Origin: CG1-02-35-72 sp045046885
Lineage (GTDB): Bacteria > Bacteroidota > Bacteroidia > Flavobacteriales > Flavobacteriaceae
NCBI GenBank assembly: GCA_045046885.1
Contig: JASFYX010000029.1
Location: forward strand, 29,586 to 93,585
Length of the DNA: 64,000 nt
Direction of reading: 5' to 3'
Shown here: positions 7,635 to 15,482 of the stretch, in pieces
How the letters are laid out: every line of letters begins with the position of its first letter
How positions within the stretch are numbered: the first letter of the stretch is position 1
The notes under the pieces: model-generated
Told to the model about the DNA's origin: nothing
Databases searched by the model: none
Seen by the model: the letters and a program-made list of their open reading frames with translations, nothing else
Translations under genes and position numbers: made by a program

Positions 7635-8741
7635 TTAATTATTTACGTCATAATGTTCGCCTGATAAGGTTCTAAGAATTCTTTTATCAGATCTTAATTT
7701 TAAACCCAGTATTGCAAAATCTACTAAATAGTCTTTTTTAGTATATTTAAAAATCTTTTCTTGAGATCGTTTAGCGCGTTCGTAATTTTTTAGAAATCTT
7801 TTTTTCCAGTTAGATTCGTATTCAGATAAATAATTCAAATCGTTTTTATCAAGAGATTTATTTATAGCTTTGCTTGCCATTAAGGCTGATTCAAAAATAA
7901 ATTTATACCCTTCGCCAACAATTGGGTTTACCTGTGAAACACTATCGCCCACACAAACCAAATTATTAATAACAAATTTCTTTAACACTGGTGTAACGGG
8001 GATACTGCCACCTTCTACATTGTCATTGTCTTTAATTACTAATTTTTTAATGACAGGTAAATCTAAAATTTTATTTAATCGCGGTTTTAATTCTTTTACT
8101 ATTTTATTGTCTAAGGTGCCGAATCCAATAATGGCTCTACCGTTTTTTAACGGAAAAATCCATCCATAACCCCCTTCATAGGTTTTACCAATAAAAAGAT
8201 GGGCTTCATTAGGTTTTCCTAAATATTTAACATTATATTCAACACCTGTTGCTAAATTCGTTTTTTGTTCAATCAACCCCACTTTCTTGCTAATAACACC
8301 TTTAGTGCCAGAAGCATCAACTAATATTTTTCCGTAATATTGATTCCCTTCAGCATCTGTAACCGATGTAAATTGTTTGTTATTGTTTTGCTCAATACTT
8401 TTAATTTGAACACCTGTCCTGATGGAAATAAACGCCTTATCTAAAGCATTTAAAAGTTCTTGGTGTACTTTTTTCTTATCTAAAACATAGCCCTGACCTT
8501 TACCTGTACGTTTAAAGTGTTTAGAATGAAAAACTAAGCTATCAACTTTTTGAGCAATAACTTGCTCAGATAAATCGAAATATTTTAAATCTATCAAACT
8601 TCCAAGCGTGTTAAAGGAAAAATTTAATAAATTATCTTTCTTATCAACAATAAGTGTTTTACATTTAAATTTCCCTAACTCTCTGGCTAACATTAGGCCT
8701 GCGGTGCCTCCTCCAACAATAACTACATCATATATATTCAT
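7635..8741 (-). CDS. FAD-dependent oxidoreductase, geranylgeranyl-reductase-like
   Basis: The 368-residue protein has the N-terminal FAD-binding Rossmann motif GGGTAG (10-15) in VVIVGGGTAGLMLARELG. The second FAD motif CVGDSVSQVNPIVGEG lies near residues 265-280. The GD-plus-P arrangement is that of the PHBH/geranylgeranyl-reductase superfamily, which covers isoprenoid reductases, halogenases and aromatic hydroxylases. The substrate cannot be told. The WxWxxIxF halogenase motif is not evident (GYGWIFPLKNG is the nearest segment). The gene is single, between two strong terminators, and probably part of the accessory block. Confidence 0.82.
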   Translation of the reverse strand: MNIYDVVIVGGGTAGLMLARELGKFKCKTLIVDKKDNLLNFSFNTLGSLIDLKYFDLSEQVIAQKVDSLVFHSKHFKRTGKGQGYVLDKKKVHQELLNALDKAFISIRTGVQIKSIEQNNNKQFTSVTDAEGNQYYGKILVDASGTKGVISKKVGLIEQKTNLATGVEYNVKYLGKPNEAHLFIGKTYEGGYGWIFPLKNGRAIIGFGTLDNKIVKELKPRLNKILDLPVIKKLVIKDNDNVEGGSIPVTPVLKKFVINNLVCVGDSVSQVNPIVGEGYKFIFESALMASKAINKSLDKNDLNYLSEYESNWKKRFLKNYERAKRSQEKIFKYTKKDYLVDFAILGLKLRSDKRILRTLSGEHYDVNN

Positions 8742-8801
8742 AGAATGAAAATTTAGTTGCCAAATATAAAATATTTATTGGTTTGATTTAGAATTGTATT
8801 T

Positions 8802-8835
8802 AAAAAGCCCTTGCAATTTTTTGCAAGGGCCTTTT
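8802..8835 (-). terminator. Rho-independent terminator of ndk
   Basis: The stem AAAAAGCCCTTGCAA / TTGCAAGGGCCTTTT pairs over about 14 bases around TTTT. Read on the minus strand it ends in a T-run. It lies 62 bases past the ndk stop. Confidence 0.85.
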
Positions 8836-8849
8836 AAAGAATGTATTTT

Positions 8850-8892
8850 TTAAGATTCTTCACTTCACTTATGTTCCGTTCAGAATGACAAA
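8850..8892. repeat. Probable dispersed intergenic repeat (single copy here)
   Basis: The segment GATTCTTCACTTC ... GTTCAGAATGACA resembles, from memory, a repeat scattered between genes in many flavobacterial genomes. Only one copy is in this window, so repeat status is inferred. It lies just after the ndk stop. Confidence 0.4.
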
Positions 8893-8896
8893 GGTT

Positions 8897-9316
8897 TTAA
8901 AACTGTTCTCTACCCGAAAAATGGAAAGCACTTTCTATAGTGGCATTCTCGTCGCTGTCAGAACCGTGAACGGCATTTTCGCTGATAGAATCGGCAAATA
9001 ATTTACGGATAGTACCTTCGGCGGCATCTTCGGGGTTTGTAGCGCCAATAAGCGTTCTAAAATCGTCAACTGCATTGTCTTTTTCTAAGATAGCTGCAAC
9101 AATTGGACCGCGTGTCATATAGGTTACCAACTCACCAAAAAATGGCCGTTCTTTATGAACTTCGTAAAAAGCTTCGGCATCACGCGTTGTCATTTGTGTC
9201 ATTTTCATCGCTACAATTCTAAAGCCAGAAACGTTAATTTTTTCTAAGATTGCGCCTATGTTTCCTTTTTCTACAGAATCAGGTTTAAGCATTGTAAATG
9301 TTCTATTTGTTGCCAT
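8897..9316 (-). CDS. ndk: Nucleoside-diphosphate kinase
   Basis: Ndk transfers phosphate between nucleoside tri- and diphosphates through a phosphohistidine. The 139-residue length is normal. The phosphorylated histidine is H117 in NAVHGSDS (114-121), and the nucleotide-binding start RTFTMLKPDSV (5-15) is intact. It has its own promoter candidate (9338-9365) and terminator (8802-8835), so it is likely monocistronic. In many relatives ndk is close to recF-DUF721. Here about 4.8 kb of extra genes lie between. Confidence 0.98.
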   Translation of the reverse strand: MATNRTFTMLKPDSVEKGNIGAILEKINVSGFRIVAMKMTQMTTRDAEAFYEVHKERPFFGELVTYMTRGPIVAAILEKDNAVDDFRTLIGATNPEDAAEGTIRKLFADSISENAVHGSDSDENATIESAFHFSGREQF

Positions 9317-9337
9317 TTGTATTTTTTAAATTTTGTG

Positions 9338-9365
9338 CAAAAATAGATTTTTTTGGCAAAGCAAA
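9338..9365 (-). promoter_or_regulatory. Candidate sigma-A promoter of ndk
   Basis: On the minus strand: TTTG (9362-9365), 16 bases, then TATTTTTG (9338-9345). This is close to the Bacteroidota consensus TTTG...TAnnTTTG. The start codon is 22 bases downstream of the -7 element. Confidence 0.6.
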
Positions 9366-9378
9366 AAATTATATCTCA

Positions 9379-10413
9379 TTAATATTGTTGCGTTTTACTC
9401 AAATAGAGCACGTTTTTTAAACCACGTATTTCAAAAGTGACTTTATTAGCTTTAAAATCGAATTTTAACAAGCCAAAATTCTTTTTGGGTACAACCTCAG
9501 AAATACGGTATTTATTGGGTTCACCACTATAACTTGAGTAGGAGTGGGTCAAGCCACTTGAAGTGATATCTATTAATGGATAGCTCATATCGGGTACTTC
9601 TGTTTGTGAAATCTCGGCTATATGACGGTCGCCCGACAAAAGAATAACGCCTTTTGCTTTAGAATCGGCAATGGTTTTTTCTAGCTTAGCCACTTCGTTG
9701 GGCATATTGCCCCAAGTTTCGAAGCCGTGTTCGTAAGAAAGCACCTGAATACTGCTTTCTATAATGTTAAAGTCGGCTTTAGAATTGTCAAGTTCTTGTT
9801 TAAGCCAATCCCATTGGGCGTTACCCAACATAGTACTTTTGGGGTCGGTATTAGGGATGTAGCGTTTTACCCCTGTTGGATCTTTGGTTAATTGACTTCT
9901 AAAATAACGGGTGTCGAGCACGATAATTTTCACACTTTTACCTTTAACCGTATAAGTTTTACTGTAATAAACACCACCTCTGGTACGTCTAACATCATTG
10001 GTAGGGGCATCCATAAAATTTAAAAAGAGCTCTTTAACTTTGTCCTTTTCGGGATATTCTTTTCCACCGTCGTTTTTGCCGTAATCGTGATCGTCCCAAG
10101 TACCGATAACGGGTACTTTTTTAAGGAAAGTTTGATAGGCTGTATCATTTTTTTGTTGGATGTAATTCTGTTTCATAAAAGCCATATCGTGTGTATCGCT
10201 ATAAATAACATCGCCACCCCAAACCCACACATCGGGTTGATTTTTAACAATTTCTCGCCACATTTTATTGGGTATGTTTTGGTTGTTACACGACCCAAAT
10301 GACAAGATGAAATCGGCTGTTTTAGATTCTGAATTATTGGTTGCATTAGTTTTTTCTGTTGGATTACAAGACATTAAAAGGGATAATCCTAAAAGAGTAG
10401 TTAAGAATTTCAT
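9379..10413 (-). CDS. PhoD-like metallophosphatase lipoprotein
   Basis: The 344-residue protein is a lipoprotein: the signal ends LSLLMSC with the lipobox cysteine at C16. The PhoD/alkaline phosphatase D metal ligands are visible in order: FGSCNNQ (near 40), VWGGDVIYSDTHD (near 65), GTWDDHDYGKNDGG (near 105), VLDTRYFR (near 165) and LSGDRHIAEI (near 260). PhoD enzymes use a mixed Fe/Ca centre to hydrolyse phosphodiesters and monoesters. Location should be periplasmic or outer membrane. The substrate is unknown and phosphate regulation is not evident. It diverges from nrnA. Confidence 0.9.
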   Translation of the reverse strand: MKFLTTLLGLSLLMSCNPTEKTNATNNSESKTADFILSFGSCNNQNIPNKMWREIVKNQPDVWVWGGDVIYSDTHDMAFMKQNYIQQKNDTAYQTFLKKVPVIGTWDDHDYGKNDGGKEYPEKDKVKELFLNFMDAPTNDVRRTRGGVYYSKTYTVKGKSVKIIVLDTRYFRSQLTKDPTGVKRYIPNTDPKSTMLGNAQWDWLKQELDNSKADFNIIESSIQVLSYEHGFETWGNMPNEVAKLEKTIADSKAKGVILLSGDRHIAEISQTEVPDMSYPLIDITSSGLTHSYSSYSGEPNKYRISEVVPKKNFGLLKFDFKANKVTFEIRGLKNVLYLSKTQQY

Positions 10414-10493
10414 TGAAAATTGATTTTAGTAAACGGTAAATATAACTATCTAACCCAAGCAAAAAAAATGAATTTGTTGTATATTCGCAGCTT

Positions 10494-11513
10494 ATGAATA
10501 AAAAAGTTTTACAAGAGTTAGCACAGCTATTAAAAAATTCAAAAAATATTGTTGTAGTACCGCATCAAAATCCCGATGGCGACGCTATGGGCTCAACTTT
10601 GGCTTTAAATAGGTTTTTAAATAAAACAGGTCATAAATCTACAGTTATTGCACCCAATGACTATCCTACGTTTTTAAAATGGTTACCTGCGTCAGACGAC
10701 GTTATTTTATTTGACAGCAATACAGAAGACGCCTCTGATTTAATAGCTAAAGCTGACATCATTTTTATTTTAGACTTTAACGCTTTGCATCGCACAGGTG
10801 ATGCTATGGCGTCAGTTTTAGAAAAGAGTAAAGCAACTTTTGTTATGATAGACCATCATCAGCAACCCGAAGCTATTTCTGAGTTTATTTATTCTGATGT
10901 TTCTATTAGTTCAACAAGTCAGATGGTGTACCATTTTATCGATAAATTAAACAAATTAGACATAATTGACGCCGCCATTGCCACCTGTTTATACACGGGC
11001 ATAATGACAGATACGGGCTCGTTTAAATACAATACCACTACCAGTACCACGCACAGGGTAGTAGCTGCATTAATTGACAAAGGGGCTGACAATAACGCTA
11101 TTCATACACAGGTTTACGATAACAATTCGTATCACCGTGTGCAACTATTGGGGCACGTACTTGAAACTATGAAAGTTTTAAAGCAATACAATGCAGCTTA
11201 TATGGTTTTAACTGAAGCTGATAAAGAAAAATATAACTTTAAAAAAGGCGATTCAGAAGGGTTTGTAAACTACGGTTTATCGATTAAAGGGATTAAACTA
11301 GCCGTTATTTTTATAGAAGACAAAGTGCAAAGCATTGTAAAGATGTCGTTTAGGTCTCAAGGCACTTTTTCTGTCAACGATTTTTCAAGAGCCCACTTTA
11401 GCGGTGGCGGTCATATAAATGCGGCAGGCGGTAGAAGTCAGGATGATATAGAAACAACTGTCGCAAAATTTTTAGAAGTATTACCGCAATACGCGTCTGA
11501 ATTAAATTCTTAA
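10494..11513 (+). CDS. DHH-family phosphoesterase (NrnA-like nanoRNase / pAp phosphatase)
   Basis: The 339-residue protein carries the DHH/DHHA1 architecture: HQNPDGDAMGS (24-34), a metal-ligand aspartate in LDFNALHR (near 94), DHH at 120-122 (MIDHHQQPE), and the C-terminal DHHA1 motif FSGGGHINAAGG near 303. NrnA-type enzymes degrade 2-5 nt RNAs and dephosphorylate pAp, substituting for Orn. Three bases separate it from gldI, and the trio nrnA-gldI-PPIase is a recurrent flavobacterial operon. Its link to gliding is positional only. A TATATTCG just upstream (about 10480) is a candidate -7 element. Confidence 0.92.
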   Translation: MNKKVLQELAQLLKNSKNIVVVPHQNPDGDAMGSTLALNRFLNKTGHKSTVIAPNDYPTFLKWLPASDDVILFDSNTEDASDLIAKADIIFILDFNALHRTGDAMASVLEKSKATFVMIDHHQQPEAISEFIYSDVSISSTSQMVYHFIDKLNKLDIIDAAIATCLYTGIMTDTGSFKYNTTTSTTHRVVAALIDKGADNNAIHTQVYDNNSYHRVQLLGHVLETMKVLKQYNAAYMVLTEADKEKYNFKKGDSEGFVNYGLSIKGIKLAVIFIEDKVQSIVKMSFRSQGTFSVNDFSRAHFSGGGHINAAGGRSQDDIETTVAKFLEVLPQYASELNS

Positions 11514-11516
11514 ATA

Positions 11517-12071
11517 ATGCGTTTGCTAAATTTTTTTATTGCGGGTCTTGTTTTTTTATGTGTCGCGTGTGACAATCCGATACCGAGAGCTCCGATAAAT
11601 AAGCGTGTTAAAACAGATTATTCTTTGCAAATAAAGCAAAGTAAATTACTTTATAAACTACAAGATAAAGCGTTTAGACAGTACATTAAGGAAAACCCCG
11701 ACAAACATTTTAAAAGTTCACAAAAAGGCTTTTGGTATGCTATAATTAAAGAAAATAAAAAGTCAAATTATTATCCAAAACTTGGCGATGAAATACTTTT
11801 TAATTACGAAATAACCGATTTAGAAAACAATATTATTTACAGTAAAAAGACAGTAGGTTTACAAAAATATAAAGTTGATAAGGAAGAAATAATTAGCGGC
11901 TTACAACAGGGTTTAAAGTTTATGAAAGAAGGCGAAACAGCCATGTTTTTAATGCCCTCATTTAAAGCTTTTGGTGTTTTGGGCGATAGAAATAAAATAA
12001 AAACCAACCAACCTTTAATTTATACTGTATATTTGAAAAAATTAATAATCCATAAAAATAATAAGAAATGA
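11517..12071 (+). CDS. gldI: Gliding motility-associated FKBP-type lipoprotein GldI
   Basis: The 184-residue protein is a lipoprotein: the signal ends LVFLCVAC with the cysteine at C18, followed by DNPIPRAPINK, typical of GldI. An FKBP-type fold spans about 75-180 (LGDEILFNYEITD, GLQQGLKFMKEGETAMF, PLIYTVYLKKL). The catalytic tryptophan region (VIxGW in active FKBPs) reads EIISGLQQG, so isomerase activity may be weak or absent. GldI is needed for gliding in Flavobacterium johnsoniae, presumably helping fold envelope motility proteins. The stop overlaps the next start by 4 bases (ATGA). Confidence 0.9.
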   Translation: MRLLNFFIAGLVFLCVACDNPIPRAPINKRVKTDYSLQIKQSKLLYKLQDKAFRQYIKENPDKHFKSSQKGFWYAIIKENKKSNYYPKLGDEILFNYEITDLENNIIYSKKTVGLQKYKVDKEEIISGLQQGLKFMKEGETAMFLMPSFKAFGVLGDRNKIKTNQPLIYTVYLKKLIIHKNNKK

Positions 12072-13162
12072 AAATTTTAAAAAGAACTTTGCTGTTAGCA
12101 GTGCTAATAGCTTCGTTTAGTGCTTGTGTAAAAGATAAAACAGCCGATTTAGGTGATGGTATTTATGCCGATATTCAAACAAATAAAGGGGATATTTTAC
12201 TCAATCTCACTTTTAAAGAAACGCCTATTACAGTAGCTAATTTTGTGAGTTTAGCAGAGGGGACAAATACTTTTGTTAAAGATTCAACACTTAAAGGAAA
12301 ACCATTCTATAATGGTATTAAATTCCACCGTGTTATTAAAAAGTTTATGATTCAGTCTGGAGATCCTAATTCATTAGATACTATTCCAACAAATGATGGT
12401 CAAGGTGGCCCCGGTTACCGTTTTCAAGACGAGTTTCCAAAGGATTCTACAGGTAAACTATTGCGAACATTCGATAAAAAAGGACTTTTAGCTATGGCCA
12501 ATGCGGGGACTAACACAAATGGTAGTCAGTTTTTTATTACCCATGTGCCTACGCGGCATTTAAACGGACGTCATACTATTTTTGGCTATGTTTTAGAAGG
12601 TCAGAATGTTGTAGATACCATTGTTAAAAATGATACTATTTTAAAAATTAGCATTATAAGAAAAGGAAAAGAAGCCAAAGATTTTAAGGCCAATGAAATA
12701 TTAGGCAAGAGCTTAGACAACTTAAAAAAACTAGAATTAGATGCTATAGAAAAAGCCAAAGCAATTACAGTAAAAGAAACAGCGGCTTTTATAAAAGAAA
12801 TGAAAAAGAAAGGCTACAAGATAAAAACGTTTGACAACGGTTTGGTTATTGCCACTGCCAAAAAAGGGCGTGGTAAACAGCCAAAAGCAGGACAGAAAGT
12901 ATCTGTACATTATGCGGGCAGATTAACAACAGGTGTTGAGTTTGATTCGTCTTACAAAAAAAATCAACCCATTCAATTTGTATTGGGCAGTGGTCGTGTA
13001 ATAAAAGGTTGGGATATAGGTATATCACAATTGAATGTGGGAACAAAAGCAATTCTTTTTATTCCTTCAAAACTTGGATGGGGCGCGAGAGGTGCAGGAG
13101 GTGTTATACCTGCCAATGCTAACGTTATTTTCGACGTTGAGTTGCTAAAAATAGATAAATAA
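12068..13162 (+). CDS. Two-domain peptidyl-prolyl isomerase lipoprotein: cyclophilin + FKBP
   Basis: The 364-residue lipoprotein (cysteine C20, SFSAC) carries two unrelated prolyl isomerase domains. A cyclophilin spans about 30-195, with FHRVIKKFMIQSGDP, NTNGSQFFIT and LNGRHTIFGYV, and catalytic Arg, Phe and Gln all present. A roughly 50-residue helical linker follows (about 200-245, Lys-rich). Then an FKBP spans about 250-362 (VSVHYAGRL, VIKGWDIG, GARGAGGVIP), including the tryptophan missing in the GldI FKBP. It is anchored facing the periplasm and translationally coupled to gldI by a 4-base overlap. The pair probably forms a periplasmic folding unit. Confidence 0.93.
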   Translation: MKILKRTLLLAVLIASFSACVKDKTADLGDGIYADIQTNKGDILLNLTFKETPITVANFVSLAEGTNTFVKDSTLKGKPFYNGIKFHRVIKKFMIQSGDPNSLDTIPTNDGQGGPGYRFQDEFPKDSTGKLLRTFDKKGLLAMANAGTNTNGSQFFITHVPTRHLNGRHTIFGYVLEGQNVVDTIVKNDTILKISIIRKGKEAKDFKANEILGKSLDNLKKLELDAIEKAKAITVKETAAFIKEMKKKGYKIKTFDNGLVIATAKKGRGKQPKAGQKVSVHYAGRLTTGVEFDSSYKKNQPIQFVLGSGRVIKGWDIGISQLNVGTKAILFIPSKLGWGARGAGGVIPANANVIFDVELLKIDK

Positions 13163-13180
13163 TAAAATTAAATTATAATT

Positions 13181-13215
13181 AAAAAAGCGAAGTCTAATTC
13201 AGGCTTCGCTTTTTT
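13181..13215. terminator. Bidirectional terminator between convergent genes
   Basis: The 12-base perfect stem AAAAAAGCGAAG / CTTCGCTTTTTT is extended by three further pairs around AATTC. It serves the PPIase gene (+) and meaB (-), ending two bases before the meaB stop. Confidence 0.88.
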
Positions 13216-13216
13216 A

Positions 13217-14299
13217 TTAGTTGCTAAGTTCGAGTAACTTTTTGGCAGCCATAAAGGGTGTGGTCTTTTGTTTGTTAACGGCATCTAATTGTTTATTGAA
13301 AGCTTCTTTAACTTTAGGATGGTTTTCAAAATTTTGAAGGAGTTGCTGTTTAATAGTGTTTTCTAGCCAAAATTTATTTTGTAATCGTCGGTTCGTCTCA
13401 AAAAAACCATTGTTTTTAGTCAGTTTTAAGTACGATGTAATGAGTTGCCATATGGCTTCAATACCCTTATTTTCTGTAGCACTACAGGTCAGTACTTTGG
13501 GTTGCCAATTATTTTCTTTGGCAGGATAGAGATGTAGTGCCCTGTCAAAATCAGTTTTAGCTAGATTAGCCGCTTTTACATTATCGCCATCGGCTTTATT
13601 TATAACTATGGCATCGGCCATTTCTATAATACCGCGTTTAATACCTTGTAACCCATCGCCGGCACCAGCTAATTTGAGTAATAAGAAAAAATCGACCATA
13701 TTATGGACATTGGTTTCCGATTGTCCCACACCGACTGTTTCAACAATAATAATATCAAATCCGGCGGCTTCACACAGCAAAATACTTTCTCTTGTTGTTT
13801 TGGCAACGCCGCCTAAAGTATTACCGGAAGGTGAGGGGCGTATAAAAGCCATTTTATCTTTAACCAAATCTTCCATACGGGTTTTGTCGCCCAAAATACT
13901 GCCTTTGTTTACAGAACTACTGGGGTCTATGGCTAAAACAGCAACGCTCTTACCTAGAGATGTTAAGTGTTTGCCAAAGACTTCAATAAACGAACTTTTA
14001 CCTACGCCGGGAACCCCAGTAATACCTATTCTAACCGCTTTATTGGCAAAGGGCAAACACGCTTCTAATAGTTTGACAGCTTTTGTTTGGTGTTTAGGAT
14101 TTTGACTTTCAATTAAGGTAATAGCCCGACTTAAATAGCTTATATCTCCTTTAGTAATATGTTTAACAAAACTATTTACATCGGGGCGTTTAGGTTTATT
14201 TAATCTCATTTTTTGTGTAGAATTTTGCCTGATATTGTCAGGTTTAATCACACCTTTCTTGGTAGATAACGCGCTATTATTTTTATTTTTTAAAGTCAT
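13217..14299 (-). CDS. meaB: Methylmalonyl-CoA mutase-associated GTPase MeaB (ArgK family)
   Basis: The 360-residue G3E-family GTPase has Walker A GVPGVGKS (95-102), the Mg motif DPSSSVNKGSILGDKTRM (near 125-142), ETVGVGQSE (near 190) and the base-recognition motif NKADGDN (near 233). MeaB loads and protects B12-dependent methylmalonyl-CoA mutase. The mutase genes are not in this window. The first 30 residues (Asn/Lys-rich) are unconserved, and the internal Met31 (MRLNKPKRPD) is an equally possible start, giving a protein closer to the usual 330 residues. Confidence 0.93.
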   Translation of the reverse strand: MTLKNKNNSALSTKKGVIKPDNIRQNSTQKMRLNKPKRPDVNSFVKHITKGDISYLSRAITLIESQNPKHQTKAVKLLEACLPFANKAVRIGITGVPGVGKSSFIEVFGKHLTSLGKSVAVLAIDPSSSVNKGSILGDKTRMEDLVKDKMAFIRPSPSGNTLGGVAKTTRESILLCEAAGFDIIIVETVGVGQSETNVHNMVDFFLLLKLAGAGDGLQGIKRGIIEMADAIVINKADGDNVKAANLAKTDFDRALHLYPAKENNWQPKVLTCSATENKGIEAIWQLITSYLKLTKNNGFFETNRRLQNKFWLENTIKQQLLQNFENHPKVKEAFNKQLDAVNKQKTTPFMAAKKLLELSN

Positions 14300-14395
14300 T
14301 TTAAACTCAAAAAGTATTTATTTTGGTAAAAATAATTAAAATTATGCAACAGCTTTACTTTTTTGTCGTATTAATAGTAGAGCCTTCTAAAAGAG

Positions 14396-14947
14396 ATGAA
14401 TCGAAAAGTTGAAGATGTACACCTTATTTTTTTGTGTAAGCAGCATAATGCCAAAGCACAAATGCAATTGTATGACAAGTATTGTGATGCGATGTTTAAA
14501 GTGGCTGTGCGTTACGTAAACGACGCTTACATAGCCGAAGATATTATGCAGGAATCTTTTTTAAAAGCTTTTACAAAGATATCAGATTTTAATACCGCGA
14601 ACACCTTTGGTGGTTGGCTTAAACGGATAGTCATTAATCAGGCTCTAGATTGGTTAAAAGAAAAAAAACTAAATCAGGAAAGTTTTAACGAATCTCATTT
14701 TAAAATAATTGAACACAAAGAAAAAGACATGCTTATTGATATAAATGAATCGGTTGAGGCTATTTACAAGGCTATAAATAAACTGCCGGAGCAGTTTAAA
14801 TTAGTATTAAAATTATTTTTATTAGAAGGTTATGATCACAATGAAATTTCATCGATTTTAAATATTACAAATGTGGCTTCAAGAACGATTTTACATCGTG
14901 GTAAACAAAAATTATTAGCACAATTAAAAGAGAAAAGATATGCTTGA
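14396..14947 (+). CDS. ECF-type RNA polymerase sigma factor
   Basis: The 183-residue sigma-70 family protein has region 2 at about 20-90 (LYDKYCDAMFKVAVRYV, DIMQESFLKAF, FGGWLKRIVINQALDW) and region 4 at about 125-175 (LPEQFKLVLKLFLLEGYDHN, with the helix-turn-helix SSILNITNVASRTILHRGKQ). It resembles the SigE/RpoE-like factors of Bacteroidota that sit with a membrane anti-sigma factor. The stop overlaps the next gene by 8 bases, so the two are translationally coupled. Such factors often control their own operon. The promoter recognised cannot be deduced here. Confidence 0.93.
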   Translation: MNRKVEDVHLIFLCKQHNAKAQMQLYDKYCDAMFKVAVRYVNDAYIAEDIMQESFLKAFTKISDFNTANTFGGWLKRIVINQALDWLKEKKLNQESFNESHFKIIEHKEKDMLIDINESVEAIYKAINKLPEQFKLVLKLFLLEGYDHNEISSILNITNVASRTILHRGKQKLLAQLKEKRYA

Positions 14948-15482
14948 ATTGAGAAATAAAATGCAAGAAAGTAGTTTTGAAACACGGCAAAAATTATCCC
15001 AAAATCATAGAGATAGATTTAAAGTTAAGCTAGAAAAAAAATTACACAAAAGATATCTTACAATTAGGCCATTATTTAAAGTTGCGGCCGTTATTTTAAT
15101 ACTTTTAAGTGCGGGGTATTTTATAAATGGAAGTTTTAAAAATACAAATCAAGTAGCAAAGAAGCCCACTTTAAGTATAAATGACTTGTCACCTGAATTG
15201 GGAAAAATAGAAAACTACTATACAACAGCCATTAATTACGAGCTGGCTAATTTGCCGGAATCGGCAGACAAAGCAGTACTTATAAAATCATATCTAACAA
15301 AATTAGAAAAGTTATCAAACCAATACAATAGGCTTAATGCGAAACTCTTAAAAGGAGATTTTAGTGAGAAGGTTATAAATAATTTAATCAACAATTTGCA
15401 AATGCGTTTGCAATTATTATTAGAATTAAAATCAGAATTGAATAAAACAAAATCTATAGAAAATGAAAACAATATATTATAA
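14940..15482 (+). CDS. Probable membrane anti-sigma factor
   Basis: A 180-residue protein with a basic cytoplasmic N-terminus (1-45), one membrane segment at about 46-63 (FKVAAVILILLSAGYFI) and a helical periplasmic part. Topology and the 8-base overlap with the sigma gene argue for an anti-sigma role. It has no cysteine at all, so it is not a zinc-binding (HxxxCxxC) anti-sigma factor, and I see no FecR or RskA signature. The periplasmic part (GKIENYYTTAINYELANLP...) may sense an envelope signal. The assignment rests on context. The next gene overlaps its 3' end by 20 bases. Confidence 0.7.
   Translation: MLELRNKMQESSFETRQKLSQNHRDRFKVKLEKKLHKRYLTIRPLFKVAAVILILLSAGYFINGSFKNTNQVAKKPTLSINDLSPELGKIENYYTTAINYELANLPESADKAVLIKSYLTKLEKLSNQYNRLNAKLLKGDFSEKVINNLINNLQMRLQLLLELKSELNKTKSIENENNIL

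Noticed and set aside
13608..14105. 165-codon plus frame inside meaB
   Set aside because: The longest shadow frame here, but it lies opposite the MeaB GTPase motifs and contains no recognisable domain.
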